Shown: positions 24,334 to 33,099 of the stretch, piece by piece | Layout of the letters: each line of letters opens with the position of its first letter | Numbering within the stretch: the stretch's first letter is position 1 | Virus record (IMG/VR): IMGVR_UViG_3300030419_003362 | Span: 1 to 46,994 of that record | Length of the DNA stretch: 46,994 nt | Strand: one strand, 5' to 3' | DNA from: a virus | Translations under genes and position numbers: made by a program | Notes under the pieces: model-generated | Database searches by the model: none | The model's input: the letters and a program-made list of their open reading frames with translations, nothing else | What the model was told of the DNA's origin: nothing

Positions 24334-25211
24334 AAAAATTAATTAGTTTTAGTTTGTGGGGGGATGATCCCTTTTACACAGTAGGTGCTGTCAAGAATGC
24401 CAAACTAGCACTGGACATATATCCGGGGTGGGTGTGTCGTTACTATATTGGTCCTTCTGTTCCTGAGAGTGTCGTTCAAGAACTGGATAGTTTCCCTAAC
24501 ACCGAATTAGTTATGATGAATGAGGATGACGGATGGAATGGTATGTTTTGGAGATTCTATCCTATCGTTGATTCTGAAGTTGATGTAATGATTTCTAGGG
24601 ATGTTGATTGCCGACTATCAAAAAGAGAAAAAGAAGCAGTAGATCAGTGGCTATCTACCGGAAAGACGATTCATGTTATGCGAGATCACCCACTTCATTC
24701 CGAACCAATTATGGGTGGAATGTGGGGATGTAGAACTGCGGAGTTATATAACCTTATATGTTCTACGGTTTATAGAGATTCTGATAACTATCCCGATTCT
24801 GTGGAAAAAATTGTGTCTGATTGGCTTAGTCACGAAAAACAAAAAACTAGGGTTGGTGAATACCGTTGTTTGTCAGAATCACAGTATGATTCTCATGGAA
24901 TCGATCAAAAGTTTTTAAGAAATTGTGTGTATTATGCAGCAGTATCTACATCTTCAGATCGACATTTGTTCGTTCATGATTCATTTCCTCTCTACAATCC
25001 ATGGTCCCACAGACTGGACTTTGGAACCCATCCATTTGGAAAAGACTTCTGGGAGAGTAATACAGGATTTCCTACACCGAGAGAAAATTCAGATGATTTT
25101 ATAGGTCAAATTTACTATGCAGATGGAACTTCCAATAAAGAATCTTCAGATTATCTGGAGATGAGACAGGAATTTATATATCAGGATGATAAAAATGAAA
25201 AAAGTGATTAG
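24330..25211 (+). CDS. Glycosyltransferase-like protein, paralogue A
   Basis: 293 aa. N-terminal KKLISFSLWGDDPFYTVGA, WVCRYYIG, GWNGMFWRFYPI and a DxD-type SRDVDCRLSKRE with Asp91 and Asp93; then MRDHPLHSEPIMGGMWGCR and HGIDQKFL. This family recurs in bacterial capsule loci and looks like a GT-A type transferase, but its reaction is not known to me. The following gene is a diverged copy with the same motif positions, so they came from a tandem duplication. Confidence 0.72.
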   Translation: MKKLISFSLWGDDPFYTVGAVKNAKLALDIYPGWVCRYYIGPSVPESVVQELDSFPNTELVMMNEDDGWNGMFWRFYPIVDSEVDVMISRDVDCRLSKREKEAVDQWLSTGKTIHVMRDHPLHSEPIMGGMWGCRTAELYNLICSTVYRDSDNYPDSVEKIVSDWLSHEKQKTRVGEYRCLSESQYDSHGIDQKFLRNCVYYAAVSTSSDRHLFVHDSFPLYNPWSHRLDFGTHPFGKDFWESNTGFPTPRENSDDFIGQIYYADGTSNKESSDYLEMRQEFIYQDDKNEKSD

Positions 25212-26025
25212 TTTTAGTTTATGGGGAAATACCTGTCATTATATTGGTGGCGGAATTGAGAATGCAGATATAGCAAAGATCCTCTGGCCTGATTGGGTGT
25301 GTCGGTATTATGTTTCTCCGAATGTTCCAATAGAAGCAGTGAAGGAATTGAACAAGCGTGATAATGTAGAAGTTATTATGATGGAACAGGACGAGTCGTG
25401 GAATGGAATGTTTTGGAGGTTTTTTGCTGCTGCTGATCCCGATGTGGATGTTGCAATCTTTAGAGACTCAGATTCAAGATTGGACATTAGAGATAAGATA
25501 GCAGTAGAAGAATGGTTGACAAGTGATAAAGATGTTCATATAATACGAGATAATTGTCAACATGGATGGGAAATCTGTGGTGGTGCGTGGGGTGTAAGAA
25601 ATGGCAGACTTAATTACATCAAAGATGACATCGAAAGATTTGATATGAAAGAGAGAATGAACAAACACGGCATAGATCAAATATGGCTTTCTCTTGAGAT
25701 ATATCCAGAGGTAGTGCATGATGCATATGTTCATGATGACTGGTTTCCTAATCAATACACAGAAGAAGTTAAGCACCCACATCCAGTTCCAAGGTTAAGA
25801 GGAGATGGGTGGTGGAAAACAGAGTTTCCAGAATATCATAATGGATTACAATTAGAGAATAACAAGCACTGGTTTAGAAGTGAAACCTGTAAACACCCAG
25901 AATGTTGTCTCCCGTGTCCTGCTTGTGGTGTGTATCATGACAATTACTATACTGGTCAGGTAATGTTGTTAGCACCAGATCATTATTGGAATAAATATCC
26001 AAACTTAAAAGGAGTTTTAGTATGA
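25195..26025 (+). CDS. Glycosyltransferase-like protein, paralogue B, with Cys-rich tail
   Basis: 276 aa from ATG 25195 (AGGA at 25183-25186). It shares with its upstream neighbour the KKVISFSLWG opening, WVCRYYV, SWNGMFWRF, a DxD at Asp91/Asp93 (FRDSDSRL) at exactly the same positions, GGAWGVR and HGIDQIWL. The C-terminus differs: CKHPECCLPCPACGVYH near residues 235-251 offers a possible zinc-binding cluster absent from paralogue A. Probably a transferase of different specificity. The first ATG at 25186 would add only three residues. Confidence 0.72.
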   Translation: MKKVISFSLWGNTCHYIGGGIENADIAKILWPDWVCRYYVSPNVPIEAVKELNKRDNVEVIMMEQDESWNGMFWRFFAAADPDVDVAIFRDSDSRLDIRDKIAVEEWLTSDKDVHIIRDNCQHGWEICGGAWGVRNGRLNYIKDDIERFDMKERMNKHGIDQIWLSLEIYPEVVHDAYVHDDWFPNQYTEEVKHPHPVPRLRGDGWWKTEFPEYHNGLQLENNKHWFRSETCKHPECCLPCPACGVYHDNYYTGQVMLLAPDHYWNKYPNLKGVLV

Positions 26026-26852
26026 ACATTTTAATTACAGGCGGTACTGGGTTTTTAGGAAGACACATAATTGAGCGGTGTATTTCTAAAGGACACAATG
26101 TCGTTAGTCTATCACACTCTGAAATACGAGAGAAAGAAGCACAGTTGAGGTATCCTGATGTTTCTTTTTACTCAGTAGACATTTCTCATAACAAAGCAGT
26201 GCTTGATCGTATTGTAAAGAATCATAACATTGATTATATAATTCACGCGGCAGCAATGAAGTATATTGGTATATGTGAAGACAACCCCACAAGAACAGTA
26301 GAAGTAAATGTGGATGGTAGTAGAAACATTATTGATGTTGCTGTCGATAATGAAGTCAAGAATGTAATTGCGGTTAGCACGGATAAAGCGATCAACCCCA
26401 CAAGTGTTTATGGATCTTCCAAGTTTTTGATGGAAAAGATGATGCTTGAGAACGACTTTTCAGTTATTCAGGGTGTAAACTTTTTCTTCTCGACAGGCAG
26501 TGTTTTGGATCTGTGGGAGGGATTTAGAAGAAAAGAAAAACCAATAGGAATCAATCCTAGCGATACCATTAGATATTTTGTTGGTGCTTCTGATGTTGCC
26601 GATAAGATCTTAGAGAGACTTGACACTCACGGAGAGTATCTGTCATTGGATGAATGTTACAGGGTAAGCCTTCATAATCTAGCAACAGCGTTCTGTGAAT
26701 ATCATGAGTATCATAATACCAAAGAGTATATTCCTGTATCGGCAGAAAAGGACATCGAAGAGGTTCCGGAAAATGTTACCATAATGGAAGCGGATATAGA
26801 TAAATTAAAAGAGATGATTTCTGATTACTATGAGTCTGGAGCATTAGTATGA
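26022..26852 (+). CDS. SDR nucleotide-sugar dehydratase, PseB/CapD-like
   Basis: 276 aa short-chain dehydrogenase/reductase. NAD(P)-binding GGTGFLGRH at residues 7-15, HAAAMKYIG (Lys80), and VSTDKAINPTSVYGSSK with Ser119-Thr-Asp-Lys122 and catalytic Tyr130-xxx-Lys134; this segment is the signature of UDP-GlcNAc 4,6-dehydratases of the PseB/FlaA1/CapD group. It would produce a 4-keto-6-deoxy sugar precursor for the glycosyltransferases. It is somewhat shorter than bacterial PseB (about 330 aa). The C-terminal substrate part keeps TIRYFV, comparable to the TRFW region of that group. Confidence 0.83.
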   Translation: MNILITGGTGFLGRHIIERCISKGHNVVSLSHSEIREKEAQLRYPDVSFYSVDISHNKAVLDRIVKNHNIDYIIHAAAMKYIGICEDNPTRTVEVNVDGSRNIIDVAVDNEVKNVIAVSTDKAINPTSVYGSSKFLMEKMMLENDFSVIQGVNFFFSTGSVLDLWEGFRRKEKPIGINPSDTIRYFVGASDVADKILERLDTHGEYLSLDECYRVSLHNLATAFCEYHEYHNTKEYIPVSAEKDIEEVPENVTIMEADIDKLKEMISDYYESGALV

Positions 26853-27682
26853 AAATTGATAAAGTGATAATGTCGTGTAATGATAACCCATTTTACTCGG
26901 ACTACTGGCCAGCGGTTTCTCGGGTATGGAAAGAGAAATTTGATATTGAACCTGTTTTGGTTTATGTGGGTTCTGATGCTTCTAGGATGTCCACTGAGTA
27001 TGGGACTGTAGTACAACAGGAAAAACTAGAAGACGTTCCAGAACACACACAAGCACAGTGGGCAAGGTACTGGTATACTCAATTTGAACCCGATACTATG
27101 TGGTTACTTTCGGATATTGATATGTTGCCTCTCTCTACTGATTACTTTGTCAGATCTCTAGAGCATATTCCCAGAGAGATAGATCCAGTGATACACTTTA
27201 ATACTAATGCGACATTTGATGTTGCATCAAATAAATGGAATCTTGAAGGCGATTGCATTCAAGGTGGTGTCTGTATGCCTACTTGCTATAGTGCAGCAAC
27301 AGGGAGAATGAGAAAGAAGATTTTAGATCTTGTTCCTTCTTTTGCTGAATCCATTGAAAAGTTAAAATGGCAAGAAAACGATTATCACCACGCACCCGAT
27401 GGTGAGAACGGGGTGCAGCATTGGTACGCAGAGGAAGCATATCAGTCTGTTAAAATGAAAGACTTCATACGAGAGAACCCACATAGATTTTTTAGCATAG
27501 GTAGACTCGGTGGTTTTTGTGGTAATAGATTGGACAGAGGACACTCTGGGATGCCTGAATGGAATCCGGAGTGGTTGAAGGCAGGAGTTTATATGGATTT
27601 CCATATGCCTCGACCTTGGTCTGATTTTGGTGACAGAATTCAAGAAGTTGTTGATTGTTATTTAGAGGGAGTAGCAGTATGA
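26849..27682 (+). CDS. GT-A-like glycosyltransferase, paralogue C
   Basis: 277 aa with MWLLSDIDMLPL giving a DxD at Asp89-Ile-Asp91. A related protein with the same MKIDKV opening is encoded at 28404 (DxD at Asp88/Asp90), one gene away, separated by the FkbM methyltransferase. C-terminal part has histidine/aromatic motifs (YHHAPDGENG, HWYAEE). Specificity is unknown. Stop overlaps the next start by four bases. Confidence 0.72.
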   Translation: MKIDKVIMSCNDNPFYSDYWPAVSRVWKEKFDIEPVLVYVGSDASRMSTEYGTVVQQEKLEDVPEHTQAQWARYWYTQFEPDTMWLLSDIDMLPLSTDYFVRSLEHIPREIDPVIHFNTNATFDVASNKWNLEGDCIQGGVCMPTCYSAATGRMRKKILDLVPSFAESIEKLKWQENDYHHAPDGENGVQHWYAEEAYQSVKMKDFIRENPHRFFSIGRLGGFCGNRLDRGHSGMPEWNPEWLKAGVYMDFHMPRPWSDFGDRIQEVVDCYLEGVAV

Positions 27683-28401
27683 TTGATTCAGATAGTAAAA
27701 ACTTATATAGCGTATCCCCTGATTGGGAGCATTATGAAGAATTCATAAATCATGATAATAGATACGGTTCTTATATAAATGAAAAATATTTTAAGTATAT
27801 CAAAAAACCAATAGAGAACGTAGTTATTCTTGGTTGCAACTTTAACACTTATACTGAACCGATTTTAGAAGTCTATAAACCGGAAAAAATTTATGCATTT
27901 GAAGCAGATCCAGATCTAGCAGAAAGATGTATTAATAATCCAGTCGAAAAAACAGTATATACTCATGCTGCTGTCTATGATAAAGACGAACCTGTAGAAT
28001 TTTATCCTAGTGACGATAAAGGACAAGGATCTCTCTATGAACGATATAATGGAAAGGACAACCCCCATAATCCTTCTGGAAACGAAATTCAAAACGAAAA
28101 GATTGTAGTACCCGGAATTCGACTAGATACTTTCTTTTCAAGCACACCGGATATAGAAATAGATTTATTATGTATGGACATACAGGGAGCAGAGTTGCCT
28201 GCACTTAAAGGCCTGGGTTCCATGCTAGAGAATGTATCTTATATCATCGCAGAAATTCCAAAGAGAGATGAATTTAATTATCATTATAATGATTACACGG
28301 TCAGTGATATCTACTCTTTCCTAGAACTTGCTGGATTTTCTGCTGTGGAAAAAGATGAAGAGAATGATATTGAAGACAATGTATTTTTTGTTAGGAACTA
28401 A
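27679..28401 (+). CDS. FkbM-family methyltransferase
   Basis: 240 aa from ATG 27679, which overlaps the preceding stop (ATGA); the in-frame ATG at 27655 lies inside the upstream gene. SAM-binding features are VVILGCNFNTYTEP (about residues 50-63) and IYAFEADPDL (about 70-79), and the family-specific LLCMDIQGAELPALKG (about 168-183). FkbM proteins O-methylate sugars or hydroxyls in capsule and LPS loci, so this probably caps or decorates the glycan built by its neighbours. Confidence 0.88.
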   Translation: MIDSDSKNLYSVSPDWEHYEEFINHDNRYGSYINEKYFKYIKKPIENVVILGCNFNTYTEPILEVYKPEKIYAFEADPDLAERCINNPVEKTVYTHAAVYDKDEPVEFYPSDDKGQGSLYERYNGKDNPHNPSGNEIQNEKIVVPGIRLDTFFSSTPDIEIDLLCMDIQGAELPALKGLGSMLENVSYIIAEIPKRDEFNYHYNDYTVSDIYSFLELAGFSAVEKDEENDIEDNVFFVRN

Positions 28402-28403
28402 TT

Positions 28404-29426
28404 ATGAAAATTGATAAGGTAGTATTTTCAACAACAGAAGAATACAGCCCTTGGTGGAATGTTCAATCGTATATATGGAAAGAAAAACTAGGAATAGATC
28501 CTGTTTGTATTCTTTGGGGGAGTGTAGACAATACAGACATGAAAGATACATACGGGACGATAATAGAAAAAGAATACAACCCGAATCTATTAAAATCCCT
28601 TCAGATGACCTGGAGTAAATTTTACCATACAAGCACAGAACCAGAATCGACTTGGATTATAGGCGATATAGACATGGTTCCTCTTAGTAGACATTTTTAT
28701 GTTGACAATATCGCCCACTTTCCAGAGGAGTCATATCTTCATCTTGCATATGATGTGTTGACAGGAAAGGAACAGAGTTGGCTGGAATACGAAGGATTGC
28801 CCGCCCCCGGACATGTTGCGAAGGGTAAAATATTTTCAAGGGCCTTAGGACTAGATGAATGTTCATTTGAAGATCAGGTTGATAGGATACAAAATGATCC
28901 TCTGTGTAGGTTTGGACAAAAAACACAACCGGAACATATTGAAAAGTATACTTGGTTTGCTGAAAGTAATGGTTATAAATCTTTTGACCCCGTGGAAAGT
29001 GATATGTCAGAAATCTCTTTTTGGCAAGCAGATGAACGATATAGCACATGGAGATTGAGAAGGTGTCTGGGGGAATATGATAGTTACAACCTCCCCGGAC
29101 CGTATTGGATAAAGTCCACAACAGGATATGTTTGTGGTGATATGAGTGTCCCTCTAGTGAATCAGAATGACAAATCGATTGATTTTATAGGAGTTCCTGG
29201 CTTTGATTTGAGAGAAGATACACAATATGGTGGACTAGTTACTAGAGTGGACAGATCTAGGTTTTCTGGTTTTAAATATAATTATTGGAAAAATGAAAAG
29301 GCAGATCAGGGTAAATTTATTGATTTGCACGGTGCTAGACCGTATTCTTTACAAGAATCATCTTTATATGATGTCCTTTCATATTTTTGGGGCGAGGATG
29401 TTAGGACTGTTCGCACCACACAATGA
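28404..29426 (+). CDS. GT-A-like glycosyltransferase, paralogue D
   Basis: 340 aa. It begins MKIDKVVFSTTEE, like the 26849 protein, and carries WIIGDIDMVPLS with DxD at Asp88-Ile-Asp90 and a matching HFPEE segment after it. The C-terminal 200 residues have their own motifs (SWLEYEGLPAPGHV, QADERYSTWRL) and end with a segment not in paralogue C. Function inferred from the DxD-bearing core and from the locus only. Confidence 0.7.
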   Translation: MKIDKVVFSTTEEYSPWWNVQSYIWKEKLGIDPVCILWGSVDNTDMKDTYGTIIEKEYNPNLLKSLQMTWSKFYHTSTEPESTWIIGDIDMVPLSRHFYVDNIAHFPEESYLHLAYDVLTGKEQSWLEYEGLPAPGHVAKGKIFSRALGLDECSFEDQVDRIQNDPLCRFGQKTQPEHIEKYTWFAESNGYKSFDPVESDMSEISFWQADERYSTWRLRRCLGEYDSYNLPGPYWIKSTTGYVCGDMSVPLVNQNDKSIDFIGVPGFDLREDTQYGGLVTRVDRSRFSGFKYNYWKNEKADQGKFIDLHGARPYSLQESSLYDVLSYFWGEDVRTVRTTQ

Positions 29427-30784
29427 ATACTATTATTTCTATATCAGGAAGTTCGGGTGTTGGTAAAACAACACTCTCTCGTATGATTTCTCTTGTTGTG
29501 GGACTGGACAATGTTGTTCATTTGTGTGGGGATGACTTGCACTTGTGGGAAAGAGGTGATGTTAATTGGGAAAAACACACACATTTAAATCCAGAGGCGA
29601 ATGATCTTAAACGGGGGGTTGATGATTTAACTTCTTTGCGAAACGGTAAAAAGATACAAAGACAAAAATACAACCACGATACGGGAAAGTTCGATCCACC
29701 CGCCGAGGTAGATCCAAAATCAATTATCATTTATGAAGGACTGCATACTTTATGTGCAGATTCTGCTGAACTTTCCGACATTAAGATTTTCGTAGAAACT
29801 GACAAGAAACTCAAGCGACAGTGGAAGATAAATCGTGACACGCAAAAGAGAGGCTACACGGTCGAGCAAGTAGAAGATGTCTTACGACGAAGAGAACAAG
29901 ATGAACTGTTGTACATTCAACCACAAAAAGAAAATGCAGATGCGGTGATCAGGTTTGAGGAAAAACGAGACAGGACAGTTCACTTAGAGTATACTGCAAA
30001 TACGAAAGAGTCATTGGCGTTACTCGAACGAGTGAAAAAAATGTATGACATGCATCGAGAGTTTTTGTTGCTATGTAAGAAAACTTCTTTTGAATATGAT
30101 CTTGTTCAGCACGGAGGAGGTAATGTATCTTATAAATTTGAAGACAAGATGATCATAACTTCTTCTGGTAGAGATATGAGTGAAGTTTTCATGCTCTCTG
30201 GATTTAGTGTTTGTGATTTGTCAGGCGTCTCTATTGATAATCAAAGAGAACGACCATCTATGGAAGTTGGATTCCATTCCAAAATAAATCATCCAGTTGT
30301 TTTTCACACACACCCCATCTATCTCAACACAATTCTTTGTTCCAATGAGTCCGAAGAAATCATGTCAGAGATTCTTTATGAGTATGATTATGATTACGTT
30401 TCATACGTTACTCCGGGAGAAGATCTATCTGCTACTTTAAATCAAGAGAATGTTATTATCTTGCTCGAAAACCACGGACTCATTTGCAGCGGTTCTTCTT
30501 TTATAGAAGTGTTTGATACATCAATGCGAATAAATCAATTGTGTAAAGAATGGTTGATTAGAAACTCCACAACATTCAAGACATTTTCGTGTGACACAAC
30601 AAATCGAGATGATGGATATCTTTTCCCAGACGCAATAGTATTGAAGGATAAGATGCAAAACATCAATCAATATATGCTATACATACAAAGTGGAGTCGGG
30701 TTAACACCAAGACTATTACCCACCAGCGAAGTTGAAAAACTTTTAAACATGGAATCGGAAAAGTATAGGATGTCTTTAGTATGA
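29423..30784 (+). CDS. P-loop (phosphoribulokinase/uridine-kinase-like) kinase fused to class II aldolase/adducin domain
   Basis: 453 aa. Residues 1-190: P-loop GSSGVGKT at 9-16, CGDDLH (Asp37-Asp38), and IIIYEGLHTL at 101-110, the PRK/uridine kinase arrangement for phosphorylating a sugar or nucleoside hydroxyl. Residues about 205-453: class II aldolase/adducin domain with HGGGNVSYK (230-238), TSSGRDMSEV, Glu281 in the SMEVGFH catalytic position, metal ligands His295 and His297 in HTHP, and His351 in LLENHG. Metal ligands and catalytic acid are all there. The combination suggests a pathway making and phosphorylating a short sugar; the following nucleotidyltransferase could then activate it. 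Both substrate identities are unknown. Confidence 0.85.
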   Translation: MNTIISISGSSGVGKTTLSRMISLVVGLDNVVHLCGDDLHLWERGDVNWEKHTHLNPEANDLKRGVDDLTSLRNGKKIQRQKYNHDTGKFDPPAEVDPKSIIIYEGLHTLCADSAELSDIKIFVETDKKLKRQWKINRDTQKRGYTVEQVEDVLRRREQDELLYIQPQKENADAVIRFEEKRDRTVHLEYTANTKESLALLERVKKMYDMHREFLLLCKKTSFEYDLVQHGGGNVSYKFEDKMIITSSGRDMSEVFMLSGFSVCDLSGVSIDNQRERPSMEVGFHSKINHPVVFHTHPIYLNTILCSNESEEIMSEILYEYDYDYVSYVTPGEDLSATLNQENVIILLENHGLICSGSSFIEVFDTSMRINQLCKEWLIRNSTTFKTFSCDTTNRDDGYLFPDAIVLKDKMQNINQYMLYIQSGVGLTPRLLPTSEVEKLLNMESEKYRMSLV

Positions 30785-31608
30785 AAATCATAGCACCGAT
30801 GGCAGGCACCGGACAAAGGTTTGTGGATAAAGGATATCAGGATCCTAAACCTCTTATTCGTGTAAATGGAAAACGAATAATAGAATACATCATTGGCATG
30901 TTCTCTCCTGACGATGAGTTTGTATTCATATGCAATGAGAAGCATTTGAAAGAAACAAACATGGAACAAGTGTTGAAGGAACTATGTCCTAATTCACAAG
31001 TAGTTTCTATGCCCATGCACAAGTATGGACCGGTCTATACAGTACAGCAAGTCTATGACTACATCGAAGACGACGAGGAAGTTATTGTGACATATTGCGA
31101 CAATCCTTATGTCTGGAACAGGGAAGATTTCAATAGACATGTTGAGGAAAATAAACTAGATGGATGTGTATTGTCTCACTCCGGGTTTCACCCCCACACT
31201 TTAAATAACACAAAAATGGCTTTTATGAAAACAATAGGTGACTCTGTTGTAGAGATAAAGGAAAAGGAATGTTACACCGACGATCCAATGAGCGAACATG
31301 CTTCTACCGGAACCTATTACTTTAGAAAAGGCTCCTATGTTAAGAAGTACTTCGATGAGACGGTAGAAAAGAACATTCAATACAATGGTGAATACTACGT
31401 TACCTTAGTGTATAATCTTCTAATAAATGATGGGTTGTCTGTTGGTTATTATGACACGCCTTTTGCTACTGTGATGGGAACTCCGGAAGAAGTAGAAAAC
31501 ATTGAAGCATGGAACTCCATCATCAATAAGGGACAGGTTAAGAATGAGGATGATTTACTAAAGTGTTATAGTTATTGGAAGGACTACCATGTCAGTGATT
31601 TACGTTGA
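30781..31608 (+). CDS. Sugar-phosphate nucleotidyltransferase family protein
   Basis: 275 aa. The N-terminal APMAGTGQRF loop (about residues 4-13), PKPLIRVNGK and a VTYCDNPY metal motif (about 102-109) are those of NTP_transferase enzymes (LicC/RmlA-like fold) that couple CTP, GTP, TTP or UTP to sugar phosphate. The C-terminal part keeps NGEYYVT and YNLLINDG. Its position straight after the kinase/aldolase fusion (four-base overlap) and before the HAD phosphatase suggests the activation step of the same pathway. Confidence 0.86.
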   Translation: MKIIAPMAGTGQRFVDKGYQDPKPLIRVNGKRIIEYIIGMFSPDDEFVFICNEKHLKETNMEQVLKELCPNSQVVSMPMHKYGPVYTVQQVYDYIEDDEEVIVTYCDNPYVWNREDFNRHVEENKLDGCVLSHSGFHPHTLNNTKMAFMKTIGDSVVEIKEKECYTDDPMSEHASTGTYYFRKGSYVKKYFDETVEKNIQYNGEYYVTLVYNLLINDGLSVGYYDTPFATVMGTPEEVENIEAWNSIINKGQVKNEDDLLKCYSYWKDYHVSDLR

Positions 31609-31885
31609 TATAGATGAAACAATTGCAAATACCCCAGACAATCCTAGAGACTATCATGCTTCGTCTCCACGAAAGGAAATGATAGAGAAGATTAATAAAT
31701 TATATGACGAGGGAAACCACATAGTATACTGGACAGCGAGAGGCAGTCGCTCCGGGATTGATTGGTTTGATCTAACGAAAGAACAACTGTTACAGTGGGG
31801 TGCAAAGCATCATGAGTTGCGATGCGATAAGCCTTACTATGATGTGTTTTATGATGACAAGACAATGAGAATAGAAGAACTATGA
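31589..31885 (+). CDS. Small HAD-superfamily phosphatase of capsule type
   Basis: 98 aa. HAD motif I VDIDETIANT with Asp7 and Asp9, motif II-like IVYWTARGSRSG (about residues 45-56), the TKEQLLQWG segment (about 62-70) and YDVFYDDKTMRIE with the acidic motif IV (about 84-96). This short capless form is the one found in capsule and LPS loci next to nucleotidyltransferases, where it dephosphorylates a sugar phosphate before activation. It overlaps the upstream gene by 20 bases and the downstream one by four. Confidence 0.82.
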   Translation: MSVIYVDIDETIANTPDNPRDYHASSPRKEMIEKINKLYDEGNHIVYWTARGSRSGIDWFDLTKEQLLQWGAKHHELRCDKPYYDVFYDDKTMRIEEL

Positions 31886-32358
31886 TTTTTATTTCACACC
31901 GAGGAAATCTAAACGGACTTAATCCCTCTAGGGAAAATTCCCCATCATATATTCGAGAGGCAATATCTGCCGGTTTTGATGTCGAGATCGATGTTCATTG
32001 GTGGAGAGATGGTCCTTGGTTGGGACATGATGAGCCGGAGTGGGGAGTTTCGATGTCTTTCTTGGAAGAAGTAAAAGATCATATATGGATTCACTGTAAA
32101 AACTTCGCAGCACTGACGAACCTCATCGACAAGGGGTTTAGAGTTTTTTATCACGAGAAGGAACAATATACAATAATAAATAATGGATTAATATGGGCCC
32201 ATAATATTGATTTTGTTGATGATAAGTGTATAATACCTTTGTTGTCCCGTGAATCTGTTTTAGAGTATAATCAGAAAACTGTTTATGGTATCTGTTCTGA
32301 TTTTGTATATGAGTGTAAAGGGAAATTTGATGATCAAAAAAATAGCACAGTGGATTAA
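31882..32358 (+). CDS. GDPD-like (glycerophosphodiester phosphodiesterase fold) protein
   Basis: 158 aa. ISHRGNLNG (His6-Arg7) and ENSPSYI (about residues 18-24), then DVEIDVHW with Glu36 and Asp38 and a LGHDEP segment (about 49-54), which are the metal and catalytic-acid positions of GDPD enzymes. Shorter than classical GDPDs (about 240 aa), it is like the capsule-locus subfamily whose reaction is undefined. It could hydrolyse a phosphodiester in a glycerol-phosphate-like substituent, but this is inference. Confidence 0.75.
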   Translation: MIFISHRGNLNGLNPSRENSPSYIREAISAGFDVEIDVHWWRDGPWLGHDEPEWGVSMSFLEEVKDHIWIHCKNFAALTNLIDKGFRVFYHEKEQYTIINNGLIWAHNIDFVDDKCIIPLLSRESVLEYNQKTVYGICSDFVYECKGKFDDQKNSTVD

Positions 32359-33097
32359 AGAATACGCAGAGCATAATAATATAGAAACTTTGGTTGTGGG
32401 TGTTTCTGGTGGTATCGATTCCGCAGTTGTATCCACACTTTGTTCTATGACTGGGTTACGAGTTATAGTTCTAAATATGCCAATTCATCAGGATAAGATT
32501 CTAGATTCTCGTTCAGATAAACACATAGAATGGTTGAAAGAAAGTTTCAATAATGTCGAATCTAAAAAGATAGATTTAACAAAGACGTTTGAAATGTTTT
32601 CGGATTGTTTTGATGGAACAGATATAGATAGTCTTTCATTAGCAAATTCTCGGGCAAGATTGCGAATGACTACATTGTATCAAATCGCTGCAACAAACGG
32701 AGGAATCGTCGTTGGCACCGGAAACAAGGTAGAAGATTTCGGTGTTGGGTTTTTTACAAAGTATGGAGACGGTGGAGTAGATATTAGTCCGATTGCAGAC
32801 TTAATGAAAACAGAAGTATGGGAAATGTCCAAAGAACTAGGAATCACACAGGAAATTATTGATGCACCTCCTACCGATGGATTGTGGGATGACGGAAGAA
32901 CAGATGAAGAACAATTAGGTGCTTCGTATTCTGAAATTGAAAAGGCTATGATTTATGCAGAAGAAAACAATTTAGAGGATTTTTATCCCACAGGTGACGA
33001 AAAGTTCGATTCTATTTTGAATACATATTTCTATCACAGGAATAAAAACCTGCATAAGATGAATGAGATACCAGTGTTTAAAAGAGGAGATATTTAA
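32330..33097 (+). CDS. nadE: Ammonia-dependent NAD synthetase (NadE)
   Basis: 255 aa from ATG 32330, with AAAGGGA six bases upstream. ATP-pyrophosphatase loop VSGGIDSAVV (about residues 26-35), then LANSRARLRMTTLY (about 104-117), VGTGNKVEDFGVGFFTKYGDG (the segment around 130-150, where the family binds deamido-NAD and ATP) and DISPIADLMKTEVW. This is the NadE signature and is unlike argininosuccinate synthase or GMP synthetase. It joins deamido-NAD with ammonia to give NAD+. In a sugar locus with two NAD-dependent enzymes it may simply supply cofactor; other roles are possible. Confidence 0.9.
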   Translation: MIKKIAQWIKEYAEHNNIETLVVGVSGGIDSAVVSTLCSMTGLRVIVLNMPIHQDKILDSRSDKHIEWLKESFNNVESKKIDLTKTFEMFSDCFDGTDIDSLSLANSRARLRMTTLYQIAATNGGIVVGTGNKVEDFGVGFFTKYGDGGVDISPIADLMKTEVWEMSKELGITQEIIDAPPTDGLWDDGRTDEEQLGASYSEIEKAMIYAEENNLEDFYPTGDEKFDSILNTYFYHRNKNLHKMNEIPVFKRGDI

Positions 33098-33099
33098 TT

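Noticed and set aside
28684-29121. 145-codon minus-strand frame
   Set aside because: Antisense to the 28404 glycosyltransferase-like gene; no minus-strand genes are otherwise supported in the window.
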